Assembly: GCF_016808335.1 (NCBI RefSeq) | Contig: NC_053140.1 | Location: 27,584,086 to 27,648,085, forward strand | Length of the DNA: 64,000 nt | Direction: 5' to 3' | Source: Panicum virgatum | Taxonomy: Eukaryota > Streptophyta > Magnoliopsida > Poales > Poaceae | Part shown: piece by piece, positions 11,804 to 22,425 of the stretch | Position numbering within the stretch: the stretch's first letter is position 1 | How the letters are laid out: every line of letters starts with the position of its first letter | Notes under the pieces: generated by a model | What the model was told of the DNA's origin: nothing | Seen by the model: only the letters and a program-made list of their open reading frames with translations | Database searches by the model: none | Translations under genes and position numbers: made by a program

Positions 11804-13194
11804 CTGTCCCAACAAAAGACCGATGGATCAGCTGATGGTAACAAGAACTACTAACTCTGGACAGTGAAAGAAATTGCCAAAATGATAGTTAATTTGCTCC
11901 GAAAATTCTCAAAACTTTACAAAAGGTCCCTATGATAATAAGGAACGATTTATCTAGTCATCCCTAAGATCAATTCGGACTCCCAGGGGGTGATATGCTC
12001 AGGTTTTTAGAATGACGTCAACCAGGAAAACTGGGTGTCCAGAGAGGGTGTATTTTGACCATAATTCTCAAACCATTTATCAAAAATTATTCAAATTTTT
12101 ATGGTAAGATTATCACTTAGTTGGATATAACTTTCATGTTGAACGATTTTTCGTTTGAACAACTTATGAAGGTCGAAAAATTTCAGTTGTCCAGACTGTT
12201 CAGAGTTAACAGTTTTACACAGGGTTGATCAAAAAACTCAAATACCAAGCTAGAAGGCTTAAAAATTTCTCAAAATTTTACAGTAGTTTGGTGATTTAGG
12301 TAGCTTAATTTCATCTTACTGACCCAACTTGATTTGAGCAAATCTTCATATCTTAAAAATTCGAGAAAGCCAATTTTCCAAAATTTGCAGTCTGTCTAGA
12401 TGATCCTTGAGATTGTGTTTTACCCTTTTTGATTATGGTTTCTTCCAAAAGTTTCTTTGCTGGTGACTTGAGAATGAATGCAGACCTATTCGCCCTCACC
12501 AAGGAAAAGAATTGCCAAGTAACCTTGGTCTTACGCAAATGACTTTGGTGGCATACATATTACGTCCCTCACTATGTAGCTACTCGATATAGATAGATAG
12601 TCTAAGATTCGATTTCGAGTTAGCGTACCTGCAGAAAATTGACAATATATATATTGAACCTTCCGTGCCAGCACTCACGAAAGCGTTCCCATACATTACC
12701 GATCACTATAGAACCGGCATCCATACAATTACCGCCGTATGGACAACGTTAAGCATACGTCATCGAAACAACGTATTGACTGAGTACCGTCTTTGACGGG
12801 GAATTGAATTCCAATTTCGAACCATTACTCCCCATATATTCATCCGAAGTTGGTATATGGGCAGCATCTCAAGTAGGCCACTGCTTGAGCTCCAGCGTTC
12901 GGCTCGCATCACCGACGGAAGGTCAGACTCCCTCAGCTGACTGAGTAAGCATACCTCCGTGGCGACGATGTAGTTGCAGAATTTAAATTACAGAATTTAA
13001 ATACTGAAAAATAATGTGCTAGAAGTTAGCCATACAATATAAGCCACCTGATTGTACCCATAAGATCCCCTAGGGCTTTACGTTCTAGACTTGTCCTTGG
13101 AGATCCTTACTCTTTCAAAGACTTTCGTAGTTTTGAAGTCGAGTTTTAATTTGTTGTTTTCAAAACAGAGGCTGCCATCTCTGGTAGGCTGTCT
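11804..13194. other. Long untranslated leader of the chromovirus
   Basis: About 1.4 kb between the PBS and the extra ORF on the minus strand. It is AT-rich with a moderately GC-rich patch at 12660-12960. I see no convincing ORF. Confidence 0.55.
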
Positions 13195-13210
13195 GCGAGC
13201 TCTGATGCCA
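13195..13210 (-). promoter_or_regulatory. Primer binding site of the chromovirus
   Basis: Reading the minus strand, TGGCATCAGAGC begins two bases after the LTR end. It matches the usual initiator-methionine tRNA complement TGGTATCAGAGC with one mismatch. Confidence 0.8.
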
Positions 13211-13563
13211 GCTGTGGTGGAACCACCCAAACTAACTGGGCCCGGGTGCACTGATCTTTGTTGCTAAGCAACTCTGACCCAATTTGGCACTCACCGGTAG
13301 TTCCTCGAGTGAAGCCTCGATAAAAGCCACGCTATTCCAGGATCAGCAGACAACACTCACGCAAAGGAGCCAGAACACAGAACATTTCATACATCTCAGA
13401 GTGATTGCAGCGGAAAGGAAAATTTATTACAAACCAGGTTTAGAATAGTAAAGTACTACAGAGTTCCATCTACTCGATTTATTCAAGTCTCATTATTCAG
13501 CGGGAGCATTAAAAGATAACTAGCGAAATAATGTGACACATCGATAAAGCCCGTACGAAAGCG

Positions 13564-14768
13564 TCACACAGTGGGAGGGTGGTCAGCACCAGCCGAAGGG
13601 CCATCCCACTCTACAGACCAACCCGGAGGTAAGGTACACGGCCAAGTAAGACTTGCAAATAGGTCCTCGAAGTTAGTACCTGAAAAATAGTGCCACGAGC
13701 AAGGCTGAGTATACTAATACTCAGCAAGACTGACAAGTCTCCGGATATAACATAGTCCGATAACTAGACATGCAAGGCTTTTTGGTTGGTGGGGTTTGTT
13801 TTGCCAAAATGCCGCTAAATGTTGATCCTTACTTTCAGGTTTTATGTAGCCATATTCTAGTTGGTTTAACCATTCTAAATTTGCAACTAACTCTACACAA
13901 ACATGGTAGAGCAACCATTTAATCAACCAGCAGTATTATCATCATCATGTTCCACTTGTTACTCTGTGTGACCGAAAACATTAAGCAATCTCATGCCGTG
14001 AGAGGCGGACGATTCTGAATCGAATTTCAACCTAGCCAGGGGAACCTAGACCACACGTATGGGAACCAAGTCACCCACACAACATTTCCCCTTTCTTTCC
14101 AGTCCGTGGATCCAGGTCACCCACCCCGACTACAGAGCCCGACATCTCTGCACCCGTACGTCCGGACAAAAATAAAACCTACTTCTACCAAGAGGGTGAA
14201 TGGTCGTTCCACTCGCCAGGTCCAATCAAGTACTTCAGCTTACCGATTACCATATTTCTCGGCATGTGGCTAGTACTTTCAAACGCTTAACGAAATGAGC
14301 CACACACCGCGACCTTAGCCATTTTGCCTACACCAGCGGGGTATCACAACTACACAACCCCGCCCGTTGTCCTTATATTTCAGCAGGAATTCCTATTTGC
14401 TCGCGAGAGGCAGGAAACCCCTCGACTTCTACCGTACCTAATTAGCATGGCAACTAGTAGATAAAAAGATCCGGGTATCAAACATAGGTACCTAGGGATC
14501 ATGCATCTAAGGTTTTCGATCAACGCCTAGAAAACGTAAATGCACAATAAAATTATTACAACATATACAAATAGTTGGATGGAATATAAGGCGTAAAATA
14601 ATGGGATTATGCACCGGGGCTTGCCTTCTTGGGCACTGCCAGGCAGAAAAGCCTCTGGGGCTTGGCCCAGGTCTTGAGACAAGTTAGCACAGTTCAAATT
14701 GACCTCCTGATCCACACGAGAGTCCGCGGGCACCAATTCGTAGTCACCGTCCGCGAGATTAACCGTTT
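13564..14768 (-). CDS. Putative LTR-embedded two-exon coding cassette
   Basis: The inner exon is 14768-14625 (144 nt, acceptor ATATAG, donor GAAG then GCAAG). The terminal exon is 13679-13564 (116 nt, acceptor TTTTTCAG, stop TGA). The intron is 945 bp of GC-AG type. The inner exon enters and leaves in phase 1, and the terminal exon is open in exactly that phase. The terminal exon encodes GTNFEDLFASLTWPCTLP followed by PGWSVEWDGPSAG. A separate LTR at 17308-17417 encodes a related peptide with the same core TWPCxLPPGWSxEWD. The first exon and start codon are not identified. No known domain is recognised. Confidence 0.55.
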
Positions 14769-15895
14769 CTATATGCAATGCAAGATTATGAGTTATTCAT
14801 GAATAATGATTTCTTTCCTTCACGATAAAGTTGTAGTTCAATAAATGTGAATTCAAAGATGATCTTATCAATTTGACTTCATGGGCAGTCATTTATAGAG
14901 TAGTAAACATGACTATGTTTCTTCATGAATGGGTGGGGGTTTTGGTTTTCATTTTCAAATTTAACACATAGCATGCTTTCATTATTTCAAAACATCAATC
15001 TACTCATGGCTAGTGATGAAAAACTAAAGTAACACAGATCCAAACTTAAGCACTTATGGTATAATTTTCAGCCTCTAACCATAAAGCAATTACCACTAGT
15101 GAGTAGAACTTCCTGAACATGCATAGGGTGATTTTCTTATTCTTTTTCCCAGATTAAATTTGGTTGAGTTTCTGAAGATGTGACTGTTACAAAATTTGTA
15201 GATCTTGTTACAAGGATTCCAGATCCGCTGAGTTTACATTTTTACGATTTTTCTGCGATTTGTTCTGCATTTTAGAAGTTCACTGGTATACACTGGAATA
15301 CTTGCAAACACACCCTTGAACGAAAAAAAGAAATTACAACCGGGCCCTTCGCCGGCCTTCTCCGCCGCTGCAGCTCGCCCGGTGGTGTTCTGCTATGCAG
15401 GGCTTACCGGGGCTGCAACGGGGAGGCGCGTGGGAGAGTAGGGATCGAGGAACACCTACCCTGGTCGGCGTTCGAGTGCTTGGTGCATGGAATCGAGCTC
15501 ATCGGCGTCAATGGCGGAGCGGATGTTCGGGTCGCCGGCGTTGGAGGTGAAGGAGGGCTCGAGGTAGGGGAACAGGGTGCGCACAAGCACCGCGTGAGCT
15601 TGAGGATGCGCCTGGGGTAGCTGTAGTGCTCGGTCTCCCTCTGGGCTGGCCGGTCCGCGGTGAGGTTGAGCTCGCCGGCGGCGGCGCAGAAGAGGAACGG
15701 CGTTGGGGGTGCGTCTGGGTTCGATTCCGCGCGCGTGTAGCTTAACTAGGAGGTGGCGAAGTTGCTGCGGTGGTCAGATGGGACAATGTAGGGCTGTGGT
15801 GGCCGGTCCGCGCGAGCTAGATCTCGCCGGCCATGGCGGACGGTGGGAGGAGGAGGAAGGAGGAGAAGCCGCGCGACGGTGGAGTTCTGGGGGTA

Positions 15896-15901
15896 CTTAT
15901 A
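15896..15901 (-). promoter_or_regulatory. TATA box of the chromovirus 5' LTR
   Basis: TATAAG on the minus strand at the same relative place as in the other LTR, just before a GC-rich leader. Confidence 0.55.
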
Positions 15902-16678
15902 GGCCAGGGAGCTCCTGGGTGAGGTGAGTAGCGTCTGGGGGCGGTCGAATTGGCCCTGGGCGACTCGACGGTGAGCGGGCGGAGCCGGGCAGCGGCGCTG
16001 CGCATGGCGAGGGTGGCGTGGCGGCTCGGGAGCGCGTCTGGGACGCGTGTGCGTGTGGGAAGGTGCCAAGGGGCAATCCAGGTGGCGCTGGAGGGCTCCC
16101 CGGGTCCATTTGACCGCGGGCACACCGTGGACGAGGTCCACCGGCAACGTACGGCAGGCGGTGGCGAAACAGAGCAAGCCGGGAGGAGAGAGATGGAGAT
16201 AAGGGCATATCTGCGTTTTCTGAAATTCCAGGGACCTCTCGGTAATCTAAGAATATCTCCTATTTAGAGGCCTCAAATGAAAAAGTGTTGAATACCAATT
16301 TTGCATACATTTTCAAGATCTACAACTTTCGTGCTATGCAAATTTTCATTTGAAACTCACATTTTGAACTATTTGTGCATTTGCAAATTTGCACAAAAGG
16401 ACTTTGGTTTTATTCAATTTTTGACTTAATTTTGGCTGAAGTTCAATTGAGCACATGTCAATTGAAGTACCTCTCATGAGCCAACTAAAATTTTGTGCAC
16501 ATTTTTGAATTTAAATTTGAGTAGCTTTTCACTCCTTTTTCTATCTCCTTTAATTTCTTCTGTATACTTTGACTTTTATTTGACCCCTTCTCTTTGAATT
16601 ATTTCCCCACAATTTTTATTTTAAGTTTAAATGGGTACAGTGATTGTATTTGAGTGTACTGACACCTGAGGTGTCACA

Positions 16679-17785
16679 GTAGCGGTGGTTAAGTTTTTAA
16701 CGTACTTGCCACATGCCATAAATATGGTACGCGGTAAGCCTAGTAGCCGATCGGACCGGGGAGTGGATATACCTTTCACTCTCTCTTAGAGATAGGTTTT
16801 ATTTATGTTTATGTTGCGCAACACCATGGGTGCAGGGAGGAAGTTGGTGCCCTGTAGTCGGGGAGAGTGACCCTATCCACAAGCCGTAATGAAAGGTAAA
16901 CGGTTGTTTGGGAACGACCCGACGGTGTTCCAAACGTGTGTGTTAGGTCTGCCTGGCTAGGTCAACAAATTTCGATTCGAATCGTTCGCTTCTCACGGTT
17001 TGGGACTGCTTGATCCCTTTGCCACACAGAGTAATAAGAGTAACATTATTTGATCAATCTTGATGTTTGACTAAAGTTCTACCATGGTTGAGTAGAGTTA
17101 GTTGCTTACATAGAATGGTTAATCAACTAGAATCTTGGAAGCTAAAATTTGAAAGTAAGGACCTACTCTTTATTGCTTTTCAACAAAAGAAAAACCAAAT
17201 CCTATAAAACCCTACATAGTCTAGCTAGGTGGACTAAGTATATCCGTTGACGGTTAAGTCTTGCTGAGTATTAGAATACTCAGCCTTGCTGTTGAAACCT
17301 TTTTCAGGTATGACTTTTAAGGTCCAGATCACTAGTCTATCTTGGCCCTGCTCTTTGCCTCCTGGCTGGTCCATAGAGTGGGATCCGTCTTCGGCCGGCA
17401 ATGACCCTGACGAGTGATACCTTGCTTGGGCTAGCTTGGTATACTTTTGCGACGTGTCGTAGCCGTCGTGTTTTCTTTCCACTGCTTAAACTCTGAACTT
17501 GAAACTTATGTCTTGTATAATGTTTTGCTAAGTTTGGATTTGTAATAATGTTTTAAACTTATTGTAATAACTGCTATGCCTGTGTTGTAAAATATGTATG
17601 GTTGTAATATCTCTAGACTCGCCTTCGTGCGGGGTATGCTTGTTCGATCCGAGAACCGGTGGTTGTATCGGGACGTTACCCGACAGACCAAGAATTGTTC
17701 TGTTTGAAGTGCGTTTGAGTCGATGTTGCCTTTATGGTGATGGCCAGCGCACTTGAGCCAGGATAATTCAGATGGTTCTGCCACA
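16679..17785 (+). repeat. 3' part of the family A LTR, resuming after the chromovirus
   Basis: It starts directly after the chromovirus LTR and is homologous to 55168-55858. It ends in TGCCACA at 17785, a plausible LTR end. With 1-1478 it forms one LTR split by the chromovirus. About 730 bp corresponding to 54440-55168 are missing, consistent with the deletion that also trimmed the chromovirus left LTR. Confidence 0.72.
17308..17417 (+). CDS. Terminal exon of the LTR-embedded cassette, family A copy
   Basis: Acceptor TTTTTCAG at 17300-17307, then 110 nt open to a TGA at 17415-17417. In phase 1 it encodes a 36-residue tail with the core LSWPCSLPPGWSIEWDPSSA, clearly related to the terminal exon in the chromovirus LTR although the surrounding DNA is diverged. 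The inner exon of this copy lies in the deleted segment. Confidence 0.5.
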
Positions 17786-17850
17786 CTCTTGATCAACAAC
17801 CTAAGTCTAAAACTTTGCTCGGGACGAGCAAAGGGTTAGCTTGGGGGAGT
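17786..17850 (+). repeat. 65-bp relic of an Athila internal 3' end with PPT
   Basis: This matches 24808-24877, the sequence just before the 3' LTR of the following element, including the PPT-like TTAGCTTGGGGGAG at 17836-17849. It lies before the 5' LTR, where no internal sequence should be. This suggests an LTR shared by tandem copies or a recombination product. Confidence 0.7.
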
Positions 17851-18220
17851 TGTTTACGGTGCTTAAGTGCCATTTTCGACCGTCAACTATACTCAATAAT
17901 AAAGGAAAACCACATGCCTTACTTACATATTTGTATCACTAACCTTGCTCCACAGTTGTTTTCGAGTTTTGTACATTTCAGATGAGCAAGAGTGGAATAA
18001 GACGAAAACACACAGCAGACGCCACATAACTACGCAGAAGATCGCTTCCGGCATCACCCACTTACAAAGAGGTCCCACCTGGGGGGGGGGCGTCGGCCGA
18101 ACCCCAGGTTCAGCGGAACCTGCCCTTCCTCCCGTCCAGGTGCATCTCGAGGAGGAGTAGCTGCCAAGGCACCTGATTACCTTCCATATGTGCGTTGGCG
18201 GGAAACTGACCTCCAAGTAG

Positions 18221-18228
18221 TATAAATA
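18221..18228 (+). promoter_or_regulatory. TATA box of the left LTR
   Basis: TATAAATA, preceded about 120 bp upstream by GTCGGCCGAACC (18092-18103) and followed by CA/CT-rich sequence. The same arrangement lies around 25339. Confidence 0.75.
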
Positions 18229-18706
18229 GGGCCTCTCTCCCCCCTCCCTCAACACACACACACACACACTCTCATTCCACCATTCCAAGAAGGCTCTCCT
18301 CTCTCTTGCTCTCTTAGCTAGGTAGTGGAGCTAGGCTAGTTCTTCTTTAGCGAGCAAGTCATCCTCGGGGTCATTGAGCAATCCTCGGCTCCCGGTATAG
18401 CTTTGTATCTGATTTGTCAGACTTCTATTCATAATATAGAGATATGCCATGGTTGCTTTACTGTCTTGATAGTTTATCAATCCATGCTTAGTTCGTTCAT
18501 GAGTTATGCAAAGGTCTTGGTTAGGCCAGATGATCTGGGTACGGATAGAGGTTCGTTGTGCTTTCAGGCTTGCTCTAGTGTTTTACTTGTCCATCCGAAG
18601 GGTGGGAGACCTTGGGACACTAGAGTAGTGACTTCATACACGAGCATGGTGCTTGGGTATACGGGATCCTTCGGATATGACCGTGCTCCACGGTGTGACT
18701 GGGGTA

Positions 18707-18735
18707 GACGGCAAGTGGTGACAGCCCTGTCCGTC
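18707..18735 (+). ncRNA. Conserved LTR hairpin with TGGTGACAGC loop, copy 1
   Basis: The outer stem is GACGG with CCGTC, the inner stem is CAAG with CCTG (one mismatch), a single T is bulged on the 3' side, and the loop is TGGTGACAGC (18716-18725). It lies 495 nt downstream of the TATA box, so it would be in the transcribed leader. Confidence 0.5.
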
Positions 18736-19405
18736 CGGCGTAACAGCTGTGTTGCATTTAGCGTATTCCCCGACGTTCGGGTTCGGTGTAGGAGTTCATG
18801 CAAAGAGGTAATGGAACTGGACGTTCTCCAGTGCGGGACCTTCTCACCGCTATCCCATTTTCCTCGCACCTGTAGTCCTAACCATGTCCTAACAGGACCC
18901 CAGCTTTGGATAGAAGCACTAGGACACCTAACCTAGCCTGAGCTCCAGCTGACTTAACGTAGAATATAGTGGTCCTTTGTTTTGTCGTTTCTCTCTTTTA
19001 TTCCTTCCTCTTGGAGCATGGATGTGTGCTATGTCGCATTACCCTTGCTTATTCTTTACTTGGACTTACCCCTGTTAGAGTATTGCCTATTGCTTGAGGC
19101 ACAATGTTATGGTTAATGTTAAGTACAATACCTTTGCCGCTGCCGTCCTTTGGGACACAAATAAATGACGATACCCTTACTCTCCGGGTGAAATGCTACA
19201 ACGGTATATCCGTGCACTTGCGGATCCATCTGTAATCGTATTGATTATACCACGAGAGTGGCACCCCTTGGGTGCAGTTGCTAGGATGTGTTCGGCGCCC
19301 TCATTTCTAGTGATTGCACTAAGGACCACCAATAGGCAATTCTGAGGTTGTTACCAAGGTCATCGCAAACCTGGTATCGACTTAAGAAATGCCAACAAGC
19401 ATTTC

Positions 19406-19423
19406 TGGCGCTGTTGCCGAGGA
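19406..19423 (+). promoter_or_regulatory. Primer binding site, Athila type
   Basis: TGGCGCTGTTGCCGAGGA, eight bases after the LTR end. It resembles the TGGCGCCGTTGCCGGGGA class typical of Athila elements. Confidence 0.82.
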
Positions 19424-19555
19424 CGGCATGTGAACAAAGTTATTGTGCCGATATTACTCTAGGCTTTGTACTCAGGATATAGTCTTTACTCTTTCAGGCT
19501 AATGTCACTTTATGTCTTCTTTTATTTTTGATTTGAAAGAAGACAGGGGTAGTAT

Positions 19556-20901
19556 ATGACTGGTTTCTCCCTGCCGAAAAACTACACAGACAATCCAGAG
19601 AGGCTCATGAGAAGGGCACGAACTCGTGTCGTTGCTCATCTCGCTATCCTCCCGGCACAGGAACTCATTTTGGAAGCACCACTAGTTCTTGAGGCTATGG
19701 CTGAGAAGACTCTCCGTGAGTTCTCCGTCCCCTCCACCGATAATGTGGCCACTGGCCCCAATATCAACGTCGGGGATGTGAACTTCGAACTGAAATCAAG
19801 CCTCATCAACATGGTGCAGGCTAGCTCATTCTGTGGCAAGCCGAACGAGGACGCAAATGCACATTTGCAATATTTTCTGGAGCCTTTGCGACACCGTTGT
19901 CATACGGGGTGTCGCCGCCGATGTTATCAAGCTTCGTCTGTTTCCCTTCTCCCTCCTGGGGTAGGCGAAACAGTGGTTTTACAAGGAAAAGGACATCGAC
20001 ACCTGGGCCAAATGCTCCAAGGCATTCCTCGCAAAATTCTTCCCGCTGGCAAAACAAATGCCCTGCGTGGGAGAATTTCAAGTTTCCAACAGACGGGGAT
20101 GGAATCCATCCCAGAAGCTTGGGAGAGGCTGCAGGAATACATCCTGGCCTGTCCACACCACGGCATGGTCGAGTGGCTCGTCCTGCAAAGCTTTACAATG
20201 GGCTCACAACGACATCTCGAGCCAATATTGATGCCGCTGCTGGAGGAGCCTTCCTCGACCTGACCATCACCAAGGCAAAAGAATTGGTCGAGCAGATGGT
20301 CTCCAATCAGGGGTGGAGCGATGAACGACTCCAACCCCGCACAAAGGGCATGCATACTATCAAGGAGACGGATATGATTGCCGCAAAGCTGGACCTCCTA
20401 ATCAAGAAGATGGAGGAAGGGAGCAAACAACCGATCCAAGCTCCCGTTTATGCCATGGGTTCGCACTTCATGTGCGAAGTCAGTGGCAATGATGGACATT
20501 CGGGGAACGACTGCCCCGAAACCCGTGAAGACTGCGCCTACCTCAACAACAACAACAACAACAACAATGGCTACCGTCCACCACAAGGAGGCTAGGGGTG
20601 GAACCAGTCACGTCCACCATTCCAGGGAGGTAACAACTACAACCCTTCTTACAATTCGAACCAATCTCCCTTGAGAGAACTTGTTCTTGGCCAAGTTAAA
20701 ATCAACGAAAATATAAACAAAAAGCTTTTGGCCAATGATAAAACCTTGGAAAGTTTAAATGTAAAGCTTGAAACTTTGTCTTCAACGCTTAAAAACCAGT
20801 TAAGTTTCAATAAAATGATCGAAACCCAGCTTGCACAAATTGCTGCTGCTTTACCTGCTGTTGAGAGCTGGAAGATCCCGAGGCAACCGAGACTTTCGTA
20901 G
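19556..20901 (+). pseudogene. Athila gag, frameshifted
   Basis: The N-terminal part from the ATG at 19556 has the Athila capsid landmark NMVQASSFCGKPNEDANAHL. Frame changes occur after about 19880 and again by about 20200, with the C-terminal part readable in a different frame (IDAAAGGAFLDL to NNNNGYRP). The zinc-finger region reads CEVSGNDGHSGNDC, so the second Cys of the CCHC knuckle is Ser. A TAG at 20593-20595 interrupts the Gly/Arg/Gln tail. The last part (LGQVKINENINKKL to LSFNKMIETQLAQ) is a typical Athila gag coiled coil. This protein would have packaged RNA but is broken here. Confidence 0.85.
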
Positions 20902-20912
20902 AAAATGTCAGC

Positions 20913-21446
20913 ATGGTGTCTACCGGACGGGGTAACTCATCCCGGAGGCCACCACGCAATAACCATGCAGGCAGGTACACTCCCGCAAGAAACGACGTCT
21001 GGGTTGGCATGGTGGCAGCTGTGCAAGAGGATCCAGGGGTCCCCATGATCAGTTGCTCAATCTACATCAAACACTTTGAGCGATGTCTTTGCGATCTAGG
21101 GGCAAGCGTGAATATAATGCCCAAGGTAATCTATGAAGAACTTGATTATCCTGCTCTTTCCCCAACAACCATGCTCGTATAGCTTGCAGATTCGACCATT
21201 CGGTATCCCGAAGGGATAGCCGAACATGTTTTCGTACGAGTACGAGACTCCTTCGTCCTTGCCGACTTTGTGGTAATGGATATGGAGGACGACCTCGGAG
21301 TCGACCTTGTGCTTGGGCGACCTTTCCTAAGGTCCGCCAAGGCAAGGATCGATGTCAGAAAAGGAGAAATCCATTTCTATGTCGGAAGGGAGGACATGTT
21401 TTTCAGGTTCAAGAAAAGGGAAGACCAGTGCTTCATGATTCAATAA
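20913..21446 (+). pseudogene. Athila retropepsin domain with one stop
   Basis: The catalytic motif is CDLGASVNIMPK (DLG in place of the usual DSG/DTG, as is common in Athila), and the second signature is DLVLGRPFL. One in-frame TAG lies at 21180-21182. The frame ends at a TAA at 21446. No reverse transcriptase follows; the next 200 bp keep only a basic KKKAKKVWRKVESSASSSSP-like tail in another frame. Confidence 0.8.
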
Positions 21447-21956
21447 GACAGTGAAGGGCAAGTACTCTGGGGTGCACCAGAACCCCAGCCAGAACACCGA
21501 CCCTCCACACCTAGAAGAAAGAAGAAAGCAAAGAAGGTGTGGCGGAAGGTCGAGAGTTCGGCCTCGTCCAGTTCTCCAGGACGAGCCGACGAATGGTAAG
21601 TATGATGGAGAAAAGTCGCGCACGTCGGACTATAAACGACGCCCCTTGCCAAAGGTAAATTGGTATTTATCTCATATTTGCTTTTCCCACCTTTTCAAAA
21701 TTTTCTTTGCACCTCATTTGTTTTTCCCCACTGCATGTTTCAAATTTCAATTTTGTTTCCAGCATGCTGGAATTTTTCTAGCACTTATTCCCTTTCCACG
21801 AAAATACCAAAAACATTTTCTGAGTTTTAAATCCTTTGGGAAAAATAATTTGGACATCTTTTCGAGCAAACTTTTGGCCGTGCATCTTATTTTCAAAGTT
21901 TTCAACCGTTGAGGAAGCATCAGGCCAAAGGGGGGCACCAGGGGGGCCACCCTAGG

Positions 21957-22065
21957 GTCGGCCGAACCAGGGGCAACGACTCCTGGGCCCCGCCTTTTCC
22001 AACGGCTCTATGACCGTTATGTCTGGCTTCTCCTCGGGTGCACTCACCCAGATCCTTTTAAATAG
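21957..22065 (+). promoter_or_regulatory. Candidate internal promoter upstream of the third ORF
   Basis: GTCGGCCGAACC at 21957-21968 and TTTTAAATA at 22057-22065, followed by CA/CT-rich leader sequence. This repeats the box order seen before the LTR TATA (18092-18103 then 18221). It is about 360 bp upstream of the ORF at 22426. Inferred from sequence only. Confidence 0.4.
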
Positions 22066-22425
22066 AGGCCGAGAGGGGTGTTGAGCTCTCTAATGCTCAC
22101 ACACTCACACTCCCTCTCACACATTCTTGCTCGGGTTTCCATTGGATTTCGACTCAAGTTTGATTGCAAGAACACTCTCTCTCTCTCTCATTTCTTTGAT
22201 GCAAGATTGTTCACACACGTGGAGGAACAACTTTCGGGTAAGAGTTTCATTTTCACTAACATAACCCGAATCGAGTTGTTCTCATTCGTTCTTGTTGCAA
22301 GCATAAGAGGTGCAGGACGTAAGATTTTTGGAGCTTTCAAGAGGATGATGGGGTTAGGCTCGTCCTGATCACGGGGAGAGTCAAGCACTCGTCATTCCTC
22401 CGAACCTGCACCAACACCAACCACG

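Larger units (their letters stand above)
1479..16678 (-). mobile_element. Tekay/Del-like chromovirus (Ty3/gypsy), decayed
   Basis: This is a minus-strand LTR retrotransposon. In element order it has the 5' LTR (16678-13213), a PBS at about 13210 whose first bases TGGCATCAGAGC match the initiator-Met type with one change, an extra ORF (11803-10904), gag-pol (10245-5315), a PPT next to 5305, and a truncated 3' LTR (5304 to about 1479). The chromodomain at the integrase end and the giant LTRs point to the Tekay/Del chromovirus lineage. It sits inside a plus-strand family A LTR. A target-site duplication cannot be checked because the left end was deleted together with about 0.7 kb of the host LTR. 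Confidence 0.85.
13213..16678 (-). repeat. 5' LTR of the chromovirus
   Basis: A 3466-bp LTR from TGTGGTGG at 13213 to TGTCACA at 16678 (plus-strand reading); in element orientation it starts TGTGACACC and ends CCACCACA. It matches the left LTR over 13766-16678 but lacks about 895 bp present there. It holds a TATA box at 15896-15901, a GC-rich leader at about 15340-16190, and the two-exon cassette at 13564-14768. Confidence 0.87.
17851..19397 (+). repeat. Left LTR of the pol-less Athila-like element
   Basis: 1547 bp, starting TGTTTACGG and ending GCCAACA. It aligns with 24878-26282 plus 42001-42222 (1627 bp), which carries about 100 extra bp near 25103-25205. It contains a GC box at 18092-18103, a TATA box at 18221 and the conserved hairpin at 18707-18735. 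An 11-base G run lies at about 18081-18090. Confidence 0.88.

Noticed and set aside
10940..11854. 304-codon plus-strand ORF opposite the extra ORF
   Set aside because: It mirrors the minus-strand ORF, lies antisense to the element, and shows no domain. The minus ORF has the better context downstream of the LTR and PBS.
18081..18090. Long G run in the LTR
   Set aside because: Homopolymer; most likely slippage or a sequencing artefact, with no structural meaning seen.
19406..19423. tRNA-like sequences near LTR ends
   Set aside because: They are short complements of tRNA 3' ends (primer binding sites), not tRNA genes.
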